Of a stretch of 15,549 nucleotides of DNA, positions 13,502 to 15,549 are shown one piece after another. Location of the stretch: NCBI GenBank assembly GCA_910579085.1, contig CAJTRU010000075.1, forward strand, positions 1 through 15,549. The letters run 5' to 3'. The notes beneath the pieces were generated by a model, which ran no database searches, was not told where the DNA came from, and saw only the letters and a list, made by a program, of their open reading frames with translations. Within the stretch, counting starts at the first letter, position 1; every line of letters starts with the position of its first letter. Source of the stretch: an uncultured Lachnospiraceae bacterium (GTDB taxonomy: Bacteria; Bacillota; Clostridia; Lachnospirales; Lachnospiraceae). The position numbers and the translations under genes were made by a program.

Positions 13502-15190
13502 ATGAAGAACAAGGACAGCTTAAAGATTACCGCACTTTACGAGAGATTGTCAAAAGACGATGAGCAGAGCGGGGAAAGCAACAGTATCACAAACCAAAAG
13601 AAGATATTAGAGGACTATGCGGAAAAGAACGGTTACGCCAACCTCTCCCACTATACTGATGACGGTTGGAGCGGGGCGAGTTTTGACCGCCCGAACTGGA
13701 AACGTCTGATTGAAGATGTGGAACAGGGCAAAATCGGCACAGTGATTGTAAAGGACATGAGCCGAGTAGGGCGTGACTACCTGCAGGTAGGATTTTATAC
13801 CGAGGTATTGTTCCGAGAAAAGGGAGTGCATTTTATAGCAATCTCAAACGGAGTGGACAGCGAGAAAAGGGAAAGTGCGGAATTTGCGCCATTCCTTAAC
13901 ATCATGAACGAATGGTATGTGCGTGACACAAGCAGGAAGATTACCACTGTCTTACGGGCAAGGGGAATGACGGGGAACGCCCACACATCAAACCACTGCC
14001 CTTACGGTTACAAAAAAGACGTGAATGACAGCACCAAATGGGTAATTGACGAACCCGCAGCCGAAGTTGTCCGCAGGATATTCCGCTTGTGCATTGCAGG
14101 AAAAGGACCGTATGACATAGCGAGGATACTCTATGATGAAAAAATTGAAAGACCGTCCTACTATATGGGGCAACGGGGATTAGGAACACACTGCACCACC
14201 TATGACACCGAAAACCCTTATATGTGGCGTGGAAGTACGGTTGCAACTATCCTCTCCAAACCCGAATACATGGGGCATACAGTAAACTTCCGCACCTATA
14301 AGGAAAGCTACAAGGACAAGAGGGCAAAGAAAACCCCAAAGGAAGAACTTGTAATCTTCAAGAACACCCAAGAGCCGATTGTTGACGAGGAAACATGGAA
14401 CATGGTGCAGGAACTCCGCAAGACAGTCCGCAGGCATGACGTTTTAGGCGAGGCAAACCCACTGACAGGCAAGATGTTTTGTGCTGACTGCGGGGCGAAG
14501 ATGTATAACCACCGCCACAGGACGGCAAGGTACAGGAAAGACATCTACACCAAAGGCAAAGGACGCTGGATTGCTCCCGAAGATGATTACAACTGCTCTA
14601 ATTACAACCTAGGCAGACAGAAATACAGACAGCAGTGTTCCTCACATGGAATACAGACAAAGGCGGTCAATGCGCTTGTCCTTGAAACGATAAAGGAAAC
14701 GTGCAATTATGCGGTAGCCAACGAGGGCGAGTTTAAGGGGATTATCTGCAAGCTGTCCTCTGACAGAAAAGCGGACGCAGGAAAGACCGTCAGACAGCGG
14801 ATAAAAAAGAATGAAAAGCGTTATGATGAAGTGAACCGTCTGATAAAGAAACTTTATGAGGATAACATCAGCGGAAAATTAAGCGATAAGCGTTTTGACG
14901 CAATGCTGAATGACTATGAAAGCGAGCTTGTGGAACTGGAAAACAGCCTTGAAACAGACAATGCGGAACTGGAAGAAATCAACGCCGACAGGGAGAACGC
15001 AGACCTGTTTATGGAACTTGCAAAAAAGTATACCGATTTTGAAGAACTCACCCCCGCCATGATTAACGAGTTTGTTTCAAAAATCGTAGTCCATAAAGCC
15101 GAGGGCATAGGCGCAGGACGGACGCAGGAAGTAGAAATATACTTAAATTATATCGGCAAAATCGAGATACCCATGAGGAAACCGAACTGA
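13502..15190 (+). CDS. Large serine recombinase (TnpX/TndX-like), C-terminal tail lost by frameshift
   Basis: Such proteins excise and integrate Tn4451/Tn5397-type elements through a phosphoserine intermediate. The 562 residues contain the resolvase catalytic domain (8-150) with YERLSKDD (R15, nucleophile S17), the GxSGASFDRPNW region (55-66) and KDMSRVGRD (84-92, R88 and R91). The recombinase DNA-binding domain follows (about 165-300), with the zinc ribbon CADCGAKMYNHR (C327, C330; partners C365 and C379). A long coiled coil runs at about 430-500, and there is a DUF4368-type end (HKAEG...IYLNYIGKIEIP). After IPM the frame ends RKPN-stop, while the next frame continues LTEEEKAQQEK to 15330 in the style of family tails, so one base is missing near 15175. 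The ATG 13502 has AAAGGAG (13486-13492) nine bases upstream; the frame is open to 13460. A terminator follows at 15355. Confidence 0.9.
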   Translation: MKNKDSLKITALYERLSKDDEQSGESNSITNQKKILEDYAEKNGYANLSHYTDDGWSGASFDRPNWKRLIEDVEQGKIGTVIVKDMSRVGRDYLQVGFYTEVLFREKGVHFIAISNGVDSEKRESAEFAPFLNIMNEWYVRDTSRKITTVLRARGMTGNAHTSNHCPYGYKKDVNDSTKWVIDEPAAEVVRRIFRLCIAGKGPYDIARILYDEKIERPSYYMGQRGLGTHCTTYDTENPYMWRGSTVATILSKPEYMGHTVNFRTYKESYKDKRAKKTPKEELVIFKNTQEPIVDEETWNMVQELRKTVRRHDVLGEANPLTGKMFCADCGAKMYNHRHRTARYRKDIYTKGKGRWIAPEDDYNCSNYNLGRQKYRQQCSSHGIQTKAVNALVLETIKETCNYAVANEGEFKGIICKLSSDRKADAGKTVRQRIKKNEKRYDEVNRLIKKLYEDNISGKLSDKRFDAMLNDYESELVELENSLETDNAELEEINADRENADLFMELAKKYTDFEELTPAMINEFVSKIVVHKAEGIGAGRTQEVEIYLNYIGKIEIPMRKPN

Positions 15191-15330
15191 CCGAGGAAGA
15201 AAAGGCACAGCAGGAGAAAGAGCGCATACGTTTGGAGAAGAAACGGGCGTGCAACAGGAAGTATATGGCGAGGAAACGGGAGGAAATACGCAGGGAACGG
15301 GAAAAAGAACTTGCTGAAAAAGCAAATTAA
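15176..15330 (+). pseudogene. Out-of-frame C-terminal tail of the serine recombinase
   Basis: Reading the frame that ends at TAA 15328-15330 gives EETELTEEEKAQQEKERI and then a stretch dominated by Lys, Arg and Glu to KELAEKAN. This charged helical tail is what closes many DUF4368 serine recombinases. A single G restored after ATG 15173-15175 joins it in frame to IGKIEIPM. There is no start codon or ribosome site of its own that would suggest a separate gene. Confidence 0.7.
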
Positions 15331-15354
15331 CAGAGAAAAGGGACTTCCTCAATG

Positions 15355-15389
15355 AAAAGGCTATGACAGTAACAGTTATAGTCTTTTTT
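15355..15389 (+). terminator. Rho-independent terminator after the serine recombinase
   Basis: AAAAGGCTATGAC (15355-15367) pairs with GTTATAGTCTTTT (15375-15387) through two G-T wobbles, with a 7-base loop and six T. A-rich on the left arm, so it may also work for transcription coming from the right. Confidence 0.8.
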
Positions 15390-15412
15390 CATGCGGTAAT
15401 TACCGTATGAAA
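15387..15412. promoter_or_regulatory. 26-bp near-perfect palindrome, candidate operator
   Basis: The half-sites TTTCATGCGGTAA (15387-15399) and TTACCGTATGAAA (15400-15412) are complementary at 12 of 13 positions, the exception being a G/T pair. With no spacer it is better suited to a dimeric DNA-binding protein than to an RNA hairpin. It overlaps the end of the terminator and precedes the leader of the next gene. Confidence 0.5.
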
Positions 15413-15431
15413 TGAATTTCTATTCCCCCAA

Positions 15432-15475
15432 GCGGAGAAATACCCAAGACCAATATTCCGCAATCTAATTTCTCC
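15432..15475 (+). promoter_or_regulatory. Overlapping alternative hairpins in the leader of the next gene
   Basis: GGAGAAAT (15434-15441) is perfectly complementary to ATTTCTCC (15468-15475), while the overlapping GCGGA (15432-15436) is complementary to TCCGC (15457-15461). The two pairings share GGA and so cannot coexist. A leader switch is possible; no T-run follows either one. Confidence 0.35.
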
Positions 15476-15540
15476 ACAATAAACGGAAGAAAACCATATA
15501 TCAGCACCGAAACCAATCAATCATATCAATCCATATCACA

Positions 15541-15546
15541 GGAGGG
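15541..15546 (+). promoter_or_regulatory. Ribosome binding site of a gene starting beyond the window
   Basis: GGAGGG followed by CAA ends the window, a strong Shine-Dalgarno at the right distance for a start codon just outside. The 150 bases before it are open of genes and contain the palindrome and alternative hairpins. The identity of the gene cannot be seen. Confidence 0.6.
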
Positions 15547-15549
15547 CAA

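Noticed and set aside
13267..13512. Minus-strand 81-residue Phe/Cys-rich hydrophobic frame
   Set aside because: It is the complement of a Lys/Arg-rich coding stretch, which always gives a Phe/Leu/Ser-rich antisense frame; no ribosome site or promoter.

Overview
The window looks like a chromosomal stretch of a low-GC Firmicute, most likely a gut Lachnospiraceae (inference from AT-rich codon use, Gram-positive style ribosome binding sites, a Firmicute FabF and galactokinase, a secreted FN3 protein with a Pro/Thr tail, and a Tn916-type integrative element). No rRNA, tRNA or CRISPR array is visible.

Bases 1-10942 are AT-rich host backbone with every gene on the minus strand. Read in transcription order they are: a low-molecular-weight tyrosine phosphatase (10942-10478); galactokinase with its own extended -10 promoter and a strong terminator (10167-9004); then a probable long transcription unit starting at a good promoter (8844-8816). 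That unit holds a 7-TM hybrid histidine kinase (8733-6490), the fatty-acid elongation enzyme FabF (6416-5187), a triple-PAS GGDEF-EAL protein in which both cyclic-di-GMP domains have lost catalytic residues (5161-2627), and a secreted FN3 protein with octapeptide repeats (2606-2010). It is followed by a promoter and a divergent seryl-tRNA synthetase (1916-633) and a zinc-ribbon/helix-turn-helix protein resembling the YvyF flagellar-operon family (548-120), closed by a hairpin terminator (57-95).

From about 11 kb to the right edge the composition becomes richer in GC and the content is mobile. A Tn916-like tyrosine integrase (12305-11106), excisionase (12620-12426) and a dnaC-like gene that has lost its ATP-binding half (12994-12617) form the integrase end of an integrative element. 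At 13010/13011 the dnaC reading frame is cut by what looks like the end of an IS4/IS231-like insertion sequence. Only the 5' part of that IS remains, but it keeps its regulatory head: a promoter firing into the loop of a 22-23 bp inverted repeat that covers the transposase ribosome binding site. The IS remnant runs into a small basic ORF and a large serine recombinase of the TnpX/TndX type on the plus strand (13502-15190). One missing base cuts off the recombinase's normal basic tail, which is still readable to 15330. A terminator, a 26-bp near-perfect palindrome and a structured leader with a Shine-Dalgarno at the extreme right edge announce another gene just outside the window.

No complete new defence or metabolic system is evident. 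The points most worth a second look are the kinase / FabF / pseudo-cyclic-di-GMP / secreted-protein cluster, the degenerate GGDEF-EAL protein, the IS regulatory head now lying upstream of a recombinase, the recombinase frameshift, and the regulatory structures at the right edge.
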